Shown in pieces: positions 23,058 through 34,800 of a DNA stretch of 64,000 nt (its first letter is position 1; each line of letters begins with the position of its first letter). The notes under the pieces were generated by a model that saw only the letters and a list, made by a program, of their open reading frames with translations, was not told the origin of the DNA and searched no databases. The translations under genes were made by a program, and so were the position numbers. Location of the stretch: the NCBI GenBank assembly GCA_013397455.1, contig VYZB01000214.1:276731-340730 (forward strand), in the 5' to 3' direction. Source of the DNA: Crotophaga sulcirostris. Its lineage: Eukaryota; Chordata; Aves; Cuculiformes; Crotophagidae.

Positions 23058-23590
23058 CTGTGTGCATACTTTTGTTTCTTTGTTTGTTTGGGGGGTGTTT
23101 GTTTTTTAAAACAGACTGCAGCATGTTATAAAAATGCTCCTTCCACAACCACTTAGCATAAGCAGCCTTTGGCAGTAGATTTACTTGGTGTGTCTCATTC
23201 TGATTTTTGCCTCATCTGTTGTTCATGTTCTTCATGTCATCCTTTGTCCTTTTGAAGCACATTTGCAGCAGAATTATGTATTCTCTGGAGCGAAATGTAT
23301 GGCCAGGTCTCATACTCTGTTTTCTTTTGTGTGTCCTAAAGCTTTTTGCTGTTTTCCTCTGCAAACTTTTGGAATGGGTTGTTCTGGCTGTTCAGCATTC
23401 GACGCAGAAAGCATTCAGCAGCCTTCACTTTCCCACTGCTTTCTCAGTTTCATCTCTTGCCCCTAAAGGATTCTGTCTTTCCCTGATGCTTTACAAAAGA
23501 GCCACAAGTTCACCACACATTTCATTGTCCATTCATTTTGGAAGGAGCAAATTACGTAGTAGTTTCTAATAAAGAAATTTAAATGTGGCC
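23058..23590 (+). other. Predicted 3' untranslated region
   Basis: Sequence between the predicted stop codon and the first polyadenylation signal downstream. It holds T-rich stretches (23075-23110). Two overlapping frames of 93-120 codons here are unsupported. The right end is approximate. Confidence 0.4.
23568..23573 (+). promoter_or_regulatory. Candidate polyadenylation signal AATAAA
   Basis: Canonical hexamer about 510 bases after the predicted stop codon. A GT-bearing stretch (AAATGTGG) follows at about 23580. Hexamers also occur by chance in AT-rich DNA, so it matters only in combination with the terminal exon. Confidence 0.4.
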
Positions 23591-24831
23591 ACTCACTAGT
23601 GCAAGAAAGGAGAAGATTAATAATCATATTGATATTCAGGAGAAAACAGTTGCTGTATCTGTGAAATGCACTCTCTGTTGAGTCAAAGTTGTAGGGAAAG
23701 GAGGCAAACTGGTCGTCAGTTTGGCAATTGATTTAATCAGGTTTTAATGTTTCAGAGAGAAACTGGACTCTGCAGGTTTACAGACCTCTGCTAAACTGTG
23801 CTGAGCTAAATGCACTCGTATGCTTTGACACACTTCACTTAGAGCCCTGCCAGTCCAGAAAGCTAACGCTGCACCCAAGCTAGCACGAGGCAGTGTTACT
23901 ATCGCAGCATTTACATCTGGGAGGTTGCAGGGAAATTCTCAGCTTTATTAAAATAGAAACAAGACAGAGAGCTAAAGAAGGCATTGCCGTGAACCTGAAT
24001 ATGGTGTTCACCTCAGCAAGATACTAAATGGACCATTTATGCTCATCACTGTTCTTTCCTTCTTTGTATTTCCTGGGTGTTGAACCTAAAAGCGAAAGGA
24101 TTTCTTTTTCCTAGTGTGTCCCCTATGCAGCCGACAGCCTACCCGCCCTGTGCTCAGAAGGCAGTCAGGAAAGCTGACTTGTCATGTTATTTCCAAAACT
24201 GGAAAACTCTCTGAGAATTATACTGGCAGGTATTTAGTGTTTAATTACTTGTTTCCACTCTTCCACTTTTACTGATCATGAAGAGCAGCAGTGCAGGTGT
24301 GTACTGCAGGCAGGCCAAGGGTGATGCATCCAGGCATCTCCATTTCTCTTTTCCTCTTTTCCTTTTTTGCCAGGCATGACGGCAGTCTAAAATTGTAGAG
24401 CGGCCATGCCCCCAGAGTTTATCCATATCTTTCATAGTCACACATTTCTATAAAGATAAACAAATAAATCGATATTAACTCTGTGATTGTGAAACGAAAA
24501 TAAATTAAACTTGTTAGATTCAACTGCTTTACAGTCTTAGAACCTCTGATGCTTCACTTGAAAGAGCAGGACAGTAGGGTTTTCAAGCTATTCTGTCCTC
24601 AACTGTGTTTCTTCTTTAAACTGAAACTCAAGTCGTGTTGAATGTGTCCGTTGGTGAATCTGCATCCTCACTTCTTCAGGTGTGGGGTGTTGGAGCTGAG
24701 GTTTGTTCTGCTTGGCATGAACCAAGCAATTAGAGGAATCACAGCTGCCTCTGCTGTCGGTTGTTGCTACAGAGCCCACACCAGTGGACTGTTGCTGCAT
24801 TTACCCATGGTATTTGAAAATGATGTGTTAT
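23591..24831. other. Non-coding stretch, probably intergenic
   Basis: No exon, repeat or RNA gene recognised. Confidence 0.4.
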
Positions 24832-25340
24832 CTCACAGTTTCACAGTATCACAGTGTCACAAGGTTGGAAAGGACCTCTGAGATCATCCAGTCCAGCCTA
24901 TAACCCAACACCAACACCAACCCAGCATCTAAACCATGGCACTGAGTGCCTCATCCAGTCTCCCCTTAAACACCTCCAGGGTTGGTGACTCCACCATCTC
25001 CCTGGGCAGCACATTCCAATGGCCAATCACCCTTTCAGTGAAGAACTTCTTCCTAACATTAAGCCTAAACTTTCCCTGACGAAGCTTGAGTCCATGCCCT
25101 CTAGTTCTGTCCCTGGTCACCTGAGAGAAGAGACCAACCCCTGCCTGACTACAGCCTCCTTTTAGGCAGTTGTAGAGAGCAATAAGGTCTCCCTTGAGCC
25201 TTCTCTTCTTCAGACCAAACAGCCCCAGCTCCCTCAGTCGCTCCTCACAGGGCTTGTGCTCCAAACCCTTCACCATCCTCGTTGCTCTCCTCTGCACACA
25301 CTCCAGTATCCTGACATCTTTCTCAAACTGAGGGGCCCAA
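24832..25340 (-). mobile_element. CR1 LINE, 5'-truncated copy with 3' end of ORF2
   Basis: Reverse-oriented CR1 closely similar to 5148-5703 over its length. The minus strand keeps a 122-codon frame (25297 to 24929), the same length as in that copy, with pieces such as [20 protein letters not shown] and [17 protein letters not shown]. It is truncated about 35 bases earlier than the other copy. It lacks the catalytic reverse transcriptase region. Confidence 0.94.
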
Positions 25341-28319
25341 TCCCAATTGCCAACAGCTTTTTTTCCACTTGATTTTAGAAGGTAGCGGCCAGCACTGTGA
25401 GCTTTTCCTACCTACCCCAAATTCCTTCTTAATGGCATCTTTCAGAAGAATTTAAATCTTAACCTATGAGCAAAGCAGGTTCTTTCTTCATTGCAATGTC
25501 AGATTGGGCACTTTAACAAGAACAAACCAAAGCCACCAGCCTTGGGAGTCAGGAGGAGAGTCTTTTTTTTGTTGGTGGCATAAAATTATCTGTTGCTCTG
25601 CAGAGCAGATGTTAACAATTACAAAGGGAACAGAGGCCGGTCTGTGGTCAGCCAGCGAGCTCCATTTCACGTGGGCAGATCAAGGCTCAAGGCATTTCAA
25701 GGCATTTCCTGTCAGCACGCTGGGCGGCGGCGAAAGCAGTTTTTGTGGGCTGTGGCCCCACTACCTTGTACAAAGTCACTTTTGTGAGGCCTTGGTTCTG
25801 GCTCTCAGCTGAAAGAATAACGGTACTGGAAGGCTGAGTGTTCTGTTTTGTAAGATCTGTGTCTATTGATACAAAGATGTGGGTTGAAATCTTTTTATGG
25901 ATTTTGCGTTGCTTTGTTAGATGTTTGCCTCCTTGTTTTAGGAAGTGTCAAACAACCAACCCTTTCATTACTACAGTGATTGCCAATGTCATATTTTTTG
26001 TTTCTTATTTTCCGTATTCACTTTCATATTTTAATTGTTTTAGCAGAAACTGTACAATCAAACACAATTTCCACCCCCACCCCCCCCCCCCCCCCCCAAA
26101 CTGTAATGTATTTTTATTCAAGAACTGAAATGGTAGCTTTTCCTGCAAATTAAAAATAATGAATTATTACTTACTGAATTATTACTTTTGCCTTCAGACC
26201 AGTGTTCTTTAAAATTCTCATGGTTGCAGGTGACCTGGGACGTCTCAGCTGTTGACCGTGCTGCTTGGCATGCCAGTATAAACAGGCATTTCCCAGGAGC
26301 TAAAGAATTTTAGCTATTGCTCATTTTATCTCAAAATATGAGCTATGGCTCATTTTATGTTAAACAGAATGGAGTTCTTCAAGTAATGATGATGCTGATG
26401 CCATGTCCAATGAATTCTCATTTTCCTCTTTGTTGACAGAACTCTGTAAAGAACCACATATTATTGAGGGAAAATTAACAGAATTTTCTTCTGCAAATAA
26501 ACAATTTTGGTCTTCAGTTTAACAGGAATAGATAGTGATGGAGGAACACCTCTCACCCTTTGGAGACCATGGAAAGAGGAGAATGAACAAATATATAACT
26601 TAACAGAAGGAGAAAAAACTTTGTGGACTGGGTTGCTATTCAGGATCAGAAAGGTAGTTTCTAGAATTGGAAACAGAAAAAATTTTCTGGTGTTCTGCCA
26701 TATTTTAAATTCACCTTTTTATGGCTTTTATAATACATCCATGAGCATGCAATGTGAGCACACTAACATCAAGTTCTAATAACTAGGTCTGTCCCCTTGT
26801 GGTTTCATACCATAGAGGATGCTACTGAACACAACTGGAACACTGATAAAATAACAAAAGCAAAGCCTTTTATAATATCGTTGTTTTCCTCAAAAGGCTG
26901 AAGTAGTGCCAGTAGTAAATACCTACGTGGTTATTCAGACGCAAGAAGTGGGGTTTTTTTTGGCTGCCTACTGGCAGCACACATTTCACTGTTGAAGGAG
27001 AAAAAGGTCCCTGAGATAAGAATCTACCACGTTCTGTGTGTGACTCAAACCTAAGGTTGCTTGGGCTTTTTTCATAGAGTAGGTAAAATGGATAATTTTA
27101 GAATAGAGAGGAAGGAAGAAATTACATGCCTCAGTGGTGAGCATGTTTTCTCTAGTGCTGTAGTTTCAAGTTCTCTGTTTAGGGCAGATGAAGCCCAAAG
27201 TCTCCCTTAATGGTGGATATCAGGTGCAGGCATCTCAACATGGGACAAAATTCCTCCTTTTCCTTGGTGAAAACAATAACGTAGCTCAAGTCTTCACGGC
27301 AAAGCGCTGTTGCTGTGGCAGGGCTTGTACTGATGTGTTAGGAATGAAACATAAGCAGTGCTAATGCACACACATCCTTAGTGTGAAAGAGGCCAGTGCA
27401 TCCGCAGTGTTAATGGAAGTGCTGTACAGGCACACGGCCACAGCTGGTCCCATTCCAGGGCTGGAGAACCTCCCGGATCAGCCTGAGCCCAGAGGAGCCA
27501 CGTGCTCGACCCTGTGAAAGCAGGACAGCTCGGTGTTGGCCATGACACCCTCCTGTACTGCTGCTCTGTAAATAGAAGTATGTCAGTGCCAGACCTTGGA
27601 TTGAGAATCTGCCAGGCTGAGGAATTTACCTGCAAATTAACTGAAAACTGTCCACTGTTTCATGTCACTAATGTACAGATATCCAGATGTTGGGCCAAAC
27701 TGTGTGATGTAATACCAGATTCTAAGATGGGTAAATGTTTGGTGAATACAAAAATTAAGGCAGTACTTAGCTACAAATGTGTTTAAAATGGTTGCTTTTC
27801 TTTTTTTTTTTAATATAGCATTGATTTATGAGATTAGAAGGTCATCTGATTTCTCTGGATTCATTTCTAAGATGAGCCATACAGAATATTGTATTGATGG
27901 GCAGTGGTAACATTGTATTGATGGGACAAGTGGAAGTCAGAGGGGGATGAGTTTGTTCTTCTGCTGAGACCAGGAAGCAAATCAACTTAAAAGCAGGGAC
28001 CAGGAGTTTTTTATCTGGGCTGCTGAAGGTTTTCAATTAATAGAAGTCTTTTGACTTGCAGTTAACACCCCAGTCTGAGTGACTTCTTTAGATGAGGACA
28101 GCTTTCTTTAATTACAAAAGTGTGATTTGCAGTCTCAGAACAGTAAACTAAATGCCATATTTATTTCCGACATCTCAGAATTTGTTAAAATTGACAAATT
28201 AAGTGACAGTCTAAATATATATATTTTGTGATATAGATTGTGCACTTATAAGAATTAAAACTCCTGAATGAAGACAAATGATTAGTAGTTCCATGGCTCC
28301 ACTCATGCCAGCCCAGGAG
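25341..28319. other. Non-coding stretch
   Basis: It contains a run of 18 C at 26080-26097, preceded by shorter C runs from 26071, and a small duplication of TGAATTATTACTTA-type sequence at about 26158-26190. No supported exon; an AG at about 26229 is followed by an open segment that lacks a donor. Confidence 0.4.
26071..26097. repeat. Poly-C tract
   Basis: Eighteen consecutive C after two interrupted C runs. The complementary strand could form a G-quadruplex. Confidence 0.95.
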
Positions 28320-28456
28320 GGAAGATTGGATGAGGCACTGAGTGCCATGGTTTAGATGATGAGGTGGTGTTCGTGTTGGCTTATAGGTTGGCTTATAGGT
28401 TGGACTTGATGATCTTGGAGGTCTCTTCCAACCTGGTTATACTGTGAAACTGTGAG
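28320..28456 (+). mobile_element. CR1 LINE, 3' end fragment with internal duplication
   Basis: Forward CR1 end beginning at GATTGGATGAGGCACTGAG and ending in an ATACTGTG-related tail. It carries an extra tandem copy of the 12-base unit TTGGCTTATAGG (28376-28387 and 28388-28399) that the other copies lack. Confidence 0.92.
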
Positions 28457-28986
28457 TCATAAAATAAAGGTTCTGAGACTAAATCTATTTGTGTACAAGG
28501 GTGAGAATGTCAACAACAGGCCTGTTAAAGTGCTGGAAATGGTGGTTATTGATTGACTTGATTGGGTTTAAAGTTTGTAGGAAAAGAAAGAACATTTGGC
28601 TGGTATTGTTTAGTTGGGGGGGGACATTGTTTGTGGTTTTAATATTGCCTTGATCTATGTTTGCTGATGAAGTCAAGCTTTCCAAAGTTACAAGTGAAAT
28701 TCCAAGCTCAATAGTTCTCTTATATTGCAGGAAGGCAAACTGGTGTTCCATCTGTGCGATACTGGGACTTTGTATTGCTTGTAGGGCTTTGATGAAGACC
28801 TGGAGCACCGTCTTCTCTTGGTTTTGACCTTTTACAAGAGGGCTCTATAAACAGAAATGATAAATTTTACAAGGAAACTTCTTTCCAAAATCTCTGCGTA
28901 TTTCTGCTACTGCTTCAAAACTTCTGAAGGCTGTTTAATTTCCATTTGGTATTTGTTTGATGTATTTGGTTGATTTCTTTTCCTAG

Positions 28987-29066
28987 TGGCTTTGGTGCTG
29001 TAGAAGTGTTGACGGTCACCAATATCAGCAACCCAAAAATGTTTCTCAGTAATGCTTTTACTGTCT
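28987..29066 (+). CDS. Weak candidate exon
   Basis: A good acceptor (GATTTCTTTTCCTAG) is followed by a frame open for 35 codons in phase 2. A modest donor, GTCT|GTAATG, would give 80 bases. The peptide contains GFGAVEVLTVTNISNPKMFL. Without a donor the frame stops at 29093-29095. No linked exon was found, so it may be chance. Confidence 0.18.
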
Positions 29067-29430
29067 GTAATGATAATAAAAACAACAGGTTTTAGCTTTT
29101 ATAACTTCTGTCAAACCTTTTTTTAAAGCTGATAAAGATGTTCTCTGTTAAAGATGTCATCTGCTACACTGACTCTGCATAATTTTGTGTGAGCAACTGG
29201 CAAAGAGAAGTAGCTGATCTACCTTTGTGCACAACCAGACCCTCATTCAGGAACAGCTTCTGTAACTGTCTTCTAAAATGTATTTTTGTTGTGCCTGTCT
29301 GAATTTGAGGTACTTTACCAAGGAATTACACCACTGGTCCTCTAATAAACTACAAGAATGAAAATAAGAATATTAACAAGACTCTGCTACATGTAGGTGG
29401 TACCTTGAGTGAGAGAACAAAGCAATTTTA

Positions 29431-29482
29431 TCAGTTTTAATAGTTTTAATAGTTTAATCAGTTTTAATGAGTTTTAATAGTT
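29431..29482. repeat. Short tandem repeat, AGTTTTAAT-like units
   Basis: About five imperfect 9- to 11-base units of (T)AGTTTTAAT within an AT-rich background. Confidence 0.85.
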
Positions 29483-29761
29483 GTACAGACAAGTCTGAAA
29501 ACATTACTGAAGAATATTTAGTCACTATTTCAGTTTCCTGTAGCTCTGAAAGGCAGAACGACTTCACTGGTCTTAGTGAAGGGCTCTGCAGGGGGAAGGA
29601 GAGGGGGGGATCATTCTAACAATGCTTGAAAAAATTCTTCCACATTTGCTAAGAGCAAGGATGTTGTGACCTTATCATGGATAGGCTGTGGAATTGTCTT
29701 AACGTGCCATGTGCATTTTTACTGGCATTAAATGGCATTAAATATTTACTTTTATTTTCAG

Positions 29762-29809
29762 GCTTCTAATTATCAGGAATTGAAAAAGAATGAGAGCTCT
29801 GGATTATAG
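29762..29809 (+). CDS. Weak candidate terminal exon
   Basis: A strong acceptor (CTTTTATTTTCAG) precedes 15 codons, ASNYQELKKNESSGL, and TAG. Phase 0 would let it serve as an alternative last exon after 15804. There is no nearby donor, and the distance and short length make chance likely. Confidence 0.15.
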   Translation, partial: ASNYQELKKNESSGL

Positions 29810-31467
29810 ATGTGTGCCGATATAGCCTGTGTATGCAAATCATGTGCCACCTTACAGTGCGTGTGCATGCACATCAGCTGGTTTAAACTTGGATATGTTT
29901 TGACCAGAATTTTACATTTGTTGCTGTTCATTCATTTTAAAATATTGCATTTAAGAAAAATGTTTGTTCTCATTGGTTTTGGGCACTGTTACAGGGCTTG
30001 CACTTACTGATTTCAAATGCACTCAATAGATGTGCTTGTGTTATCGTGAAAACTTCATGCCTTTTTTTTTACCTTTAGAAGGGAAAATGGGTAAATGCCA
30101 CTTTTATTTCTCAAGAACTGCTGCTTGGGGTTTGCTGATGTTCTTTCCTACTTTAGCAGATTTGGTGCTTCTGAATCTTATCTTTTAACTGGATATGTGT
30201 AGATTTTTATGGAACTGTGTATGTCCACAGCTGCAAAAAAATGAGTGAGCATGTGCCTGTGAGAGATGACAGATTGCCAAATAACCCTGCTAAACTGAGG
30301 TCTGGAAAACACAAGAATTTCCAAGCAGTCGAGGGGTTTATCAGAGAGGAATAGAGCAAACCAATTTGAGTTCTTTGCACAGCTGTTTCAACGGAGATAT
30401 CCGTGTGATACTATATAACAATTCAATGCCAAAAGTAATATATTAACATTTTATTTTGTTTTTAATCAGTGACATATATAAAATTTGCTTCATATGGTCA
30501 AAAGCTTCTGCATTTCAAAACAAAATAATCAAGTTTGCCTCATCTTGCATTTGCAAAATGCTGCAGCTAAGCAACAGCTACATTTTCCTAATCATCCTGT
30601 AAACACAAGAGCTCTCTGGTCATGAACCAGAAGAGTGGACACTTTTCTACCTTTCTAACTGCAAGAATTTTTTTATTTTTTTTTTAATTTGCTAACATAA
30701 TAGGAATCTTACTTTGAGTTGAAGGGTGCTTTTAGATTCTTTCCAAATTAAATAGCCGCAGTAGGGAAAGTGTGTTTCCTTAGGCCTAGGTAAGCAGACA
30801 CCGTGTCTGTAGCCTCTAGTTCTTGCTTTCCACCCTCAGAAATGCGTGAGTAACATTTGGTAGCGCACAGGATGCCCATACCCCCAGTGAACTGCTTGTG
30901 GCTGCTCCGGTTTGTTTGTTCCAAGATGTCTGATAACAAAGAGAGCGCGTTCACTAGGTAGCAGTGCACCAGATGCCAAACAGCTGTGTCTCATCTGTAT
31001 TCTGCTATGGAATAAGGGAGAACCTTTAAGCCTGAGTTGAAGAAAGATTGGTTGTTTTTTTTAGCACAAACCAGACTGTTTTAACTCTTCCTCTCCATTC
31101 CTGATTGTATTGTCTAGCCAGTTATCCTTAGATTAATCAATAACTAAAGAATTAATTCTGGCTGCCTGTCCCCCTTAAAGTCTCTCAAATTCTTTCTTAT
31201 CAGTCAAAGCAAAGTGTCAGTTTTAGAGTAAGATCTTATTTTGTCCTTTTTGATGTTACTTGGCGTTAACTGCCTTTAAGTAGATGACCTGCTGGTTTAA
31301 CAACTCAAGGAATCCTTGCTGCTTTTGCACATACGATGTTGGACTTTCAGACCTTAGATACTCAGAGGTACCCAGCTATCTTAGCACTCAGAACATGATT
31401 GTAATGGTAAAAAACTCACTGATCGTGAGTACCAGTTATTGTTGGAACAAAATAACAAACTGTGTGA

Positions 31468-31845
31468 CTGGAGAAGAGGAGGCTCAGGGGTGACCTTATT
31501 GCTCTCTACAACTGCCTAAAGGAGGTTGTAGTCAAGCGGGCGTTGGTCTCTTCTCACAGGTGACCAGTGACAGAACTAGAGGGCACGGACTTAAACTTCA
31601 TCAGGGGAGGTTTAGACTTGATGTTAGGAAGAGGTTCTTCACTGAAAGGGTGATTGGCCATTGGAATGCGCTGCCCAGGAAGGTGGTGGAGTCACCGACC
31701 CTGGATGTGTTTAAAGGAAGACTGGATGAGGCACTCAGTGCCATGGTTTAGGTGATGGGATGGTGTTAGTGTTGGGTTATAGGTTGGACTTGATGATCTC
31801 AGAGGTCTCTTCCAACCTGGTTATACTGTGATACTGTGATACTGT
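31468..31845 (+). mobile_element. CR1 LINE, 5'-truncated copy
   Basis: Forward CR1 of about 378 bases, from CTGGAGAAGAGGAGGCTCAG to a tail of three ATACTGTG units. The ORF2 C-terminal frame persists in part (31560-31751), with [19 protein letters not shown] and [17 protein letters not shown]. Confidence 0.94.
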
Positions 31846-34800
31846 TTCTGGATTATCCTCCTGCTCTCACGTCACATGTCTGACACTGAAACTACTCTCC
31901 TGTCCTTCGTGAGTTGAAGTAGGAGGAGTCAGGGAGTGTGTCTGGGCATGAGCTGCTGACACGTTCTGATCGCAGGGACGTGGGTGAAGGACTCTCTGGC
32001 TGACCCTTGCTGCGGCAGCTCGTGTGCGAAGGATTCTGCACACGCAACCTTGCTGTTACGTTATTGGTGATGATGAACAAGGGATTATTGGTTTGGGTTT
32101 TTTTTCTCTTTTTAGTCTGAACCAAAGCTTTGTGAGTTTGGGTGCCACTTGTTATGAAAGTGAACGTATTAAGTTAAGGTTATTCAGTGTTTTGCCCACT
32201 TCTTAGGTGTTTCTTCCTTCAAGTTACAAATCAGCGAAGTATTTTTCCTTATCACAGGATTAATCTTTGAGTGATACCAGGGAATAACTGGAGTTGTGAA
32301 GGGTGTGCATTTTAAGAGAGTGTATTTACACAAGACACACAAGATGATTGATAGCTTAGAAACCAGTAGGTTTAGGTTTTATTTGACATTTTCTTTGCTG
32401 TTAAGGCAGTTGTAGCAATGTGATTGTAGCAATGTCATTGTATTTTGTGTGTTAGCCATTTTAGGCAGTGATATTTTATTGCTTTCCAGTTTATTCTTGA
32501 TTTAAACAGGCAGTAGCATCTTTAAGGTAAGCATTTAGAGAGACACGCTTCCTTTTTTGTCCACTGTAGGACTGGGTATAAAACAGTTCTTTTTGTACAT
32601 CAAAATCAAAGAAAATGCATAATGCTAACACAGATGTAACAATTTGGTTTGAGAGAATTTTAGAGAAGACATTCTGCAATCTAAGGTGGCCTTGATATGG
32701 CAGCAGCTAAAAGTGCTTGTTTACCTGGTGTTATGTTATAAAATAATCAAAGCATCATTTCTAGTCTTATTTAGTGGGATAGCTGTTAAAAAACTACAAA
32801 AAAATCTAGTATTGTCTAAGTTGATGGAGAAAAACAAAGAGTTCTTGCAAACAAGCACATGCTTCATAAGTAAGCATTCAATAAATTCAACATATAACAG
32901 AGAACATAAATACTAATTTTGCTAGAAAAGCCAAGTGGTCCCATCACCTACTGCTGTGGCAGAATTCCACTGTTTCTTCCTACCTGCTAAGGAAGTGTGT
33001 CGTGCTGTGTTTTGAAGTAAAAGACCTGGAATGCCACACTTAATACCTTTTAAACGCCCTGTTTCATTAAGAAGCATATTTAAGCCAAACCTTTTTTCTC
33101 ACAGGTTAGAGTTTTAGTTTAATTCCAGTCAGTGTCTGTATTTACGCAGGCTGTGGGGCACCCTGACTTTACTTCTAGCCTCCTTACCACAGACCTCATC
33201 ACATGCCACGAGAGGTTACAGCTGCACTTGTTTAAGGAAAAAAAACCAGGAAAGAAAAAAAGAAGAGTATTGTTATGATTTATATAAAACCCAGATACAT
33301 TCTGCTGGTTGCTTGTTTTCTTTGAGGCGCTCGGGGTATTTCTGGGTCAGTGATTTTTCTGTTCCAGTGGTGAAGGTGTATGGGCATATGCTCCAGTGTG
33401 TTTATGTTGTCTTTCCTTCTGTTTCCTTATCAGCATTTGAGAATTGAGCTGGGGGATGTTTAGATAGAAGGCTGGAGTTGACATAGGGCACTGTAGTAAT
33501 GACTGTTGATAGACAGCTCCCTGAAAAGGAAATGAAAGTGATTTTTATAAACCAACCCAATGTGTATTTCCAGAAGAATTAGGAGTGAGGCAGTGTGCAA
33601 GAAGACAAGGTAACCACAGGCGAAGTTCTATTTTTGTAACTGGGATTTTCTGCTACACACTCTTTCTTCAAGCAACAACTGCAAAATGAGGTGATACTTA
33701 CATTTTCCTGCTGATTCACAGTGGGGAATTATGGGTGAATTCCAAATTGTACTGTGCATTTGTTTCTGACTCATTTAAGTTTGTTTTAAAATATGTAATT
33801 TCTAGGCAATTGTTGAAGCAGATTTTTTTGGTAAGAGCAATCGGCACAGTATCCTGAGTGAGCTCTGGCATTCTCATTCTATTCCTCTGTGATGCCCTGC
33901 AATTTTATTCATCTGGTTCTGGCTTTTGATTTTATTTTTCTCTCCTTTTCTCATAGAAGACATTAAGAGGAGAGAACAACCATCCATTGGTCAATAAATT
34001 TGTGGCTCTTCAGATGTGTAATTTTTGAAAGCATGGAAATTCTAATTTAAATACACCTTAATGCAGGAAGGAGACTTAAAAATGAGGGAAAATATGACCG
34101 GAAGACCTGAACTTGAATATATAAAACACTTATGAAATTTTTCAGACGTAATGGAATCAGATTGCCAACTGTGATGAGAAAACAGCCACTATGAACCAAG
34201 GCTGTCAGGTGCTGAGAGAGAGTTTGTTGTAGAAGAACCAGGATATAAAGAAAATACAGAACTGAAAGTACAGCTATAGTAAAAGAAAAAATAAATTCCC
34301 AGTGAGTTGATAACCCCAATCAACACTAAAATGTGGAGGATGCAGTTGGAACATTTTTAACCAAGAGGAAGTTATACCTGATCACAAAAAATAAAATCCA
34401 GCCATGCAAATGTGCCTGAAGGGAACCTCACTGCTAGGAAAGGTGGCATAGATAGTTTCTATTTCTGTCAATGGATTTGATGTGGCCATCGAATGAAAAA
34501 TAATAAATGGGTTCTGATTTTTTATTTAGAGAAGTAGAAGTATTGAAAAAGGTATAATCTCGTGTGTGTAAAAGCTGTATTTCACTTTTGTGGTTTATAG
34601 CTTCTAAAAATGACAACCTGTCACTATGTGATTGTTGTAGGTTGAAATGGAGCCAGAATTGGATGATTTTATGCCTGATTACCTGAGAGTATCTGTTATG
34701 TAATAATCTTGTGAACTGTGAGATCAGAAAAGGCTCAATACTGCTTAACAGAAAGTTGAACTCAGACCGCTGCCACATATCACTGAATTACAGCAGAATG

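Larger units (their letters stand above)
28457..31467. other. Non-coding stretch with two weak exon-like segments
   Basis: It holds the candidates at 28987-29066 and 29762-29809 and an AT-rich tandem repeat at 29431-29482. No CR1 copy or supported gene. Confidence 0.35.
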
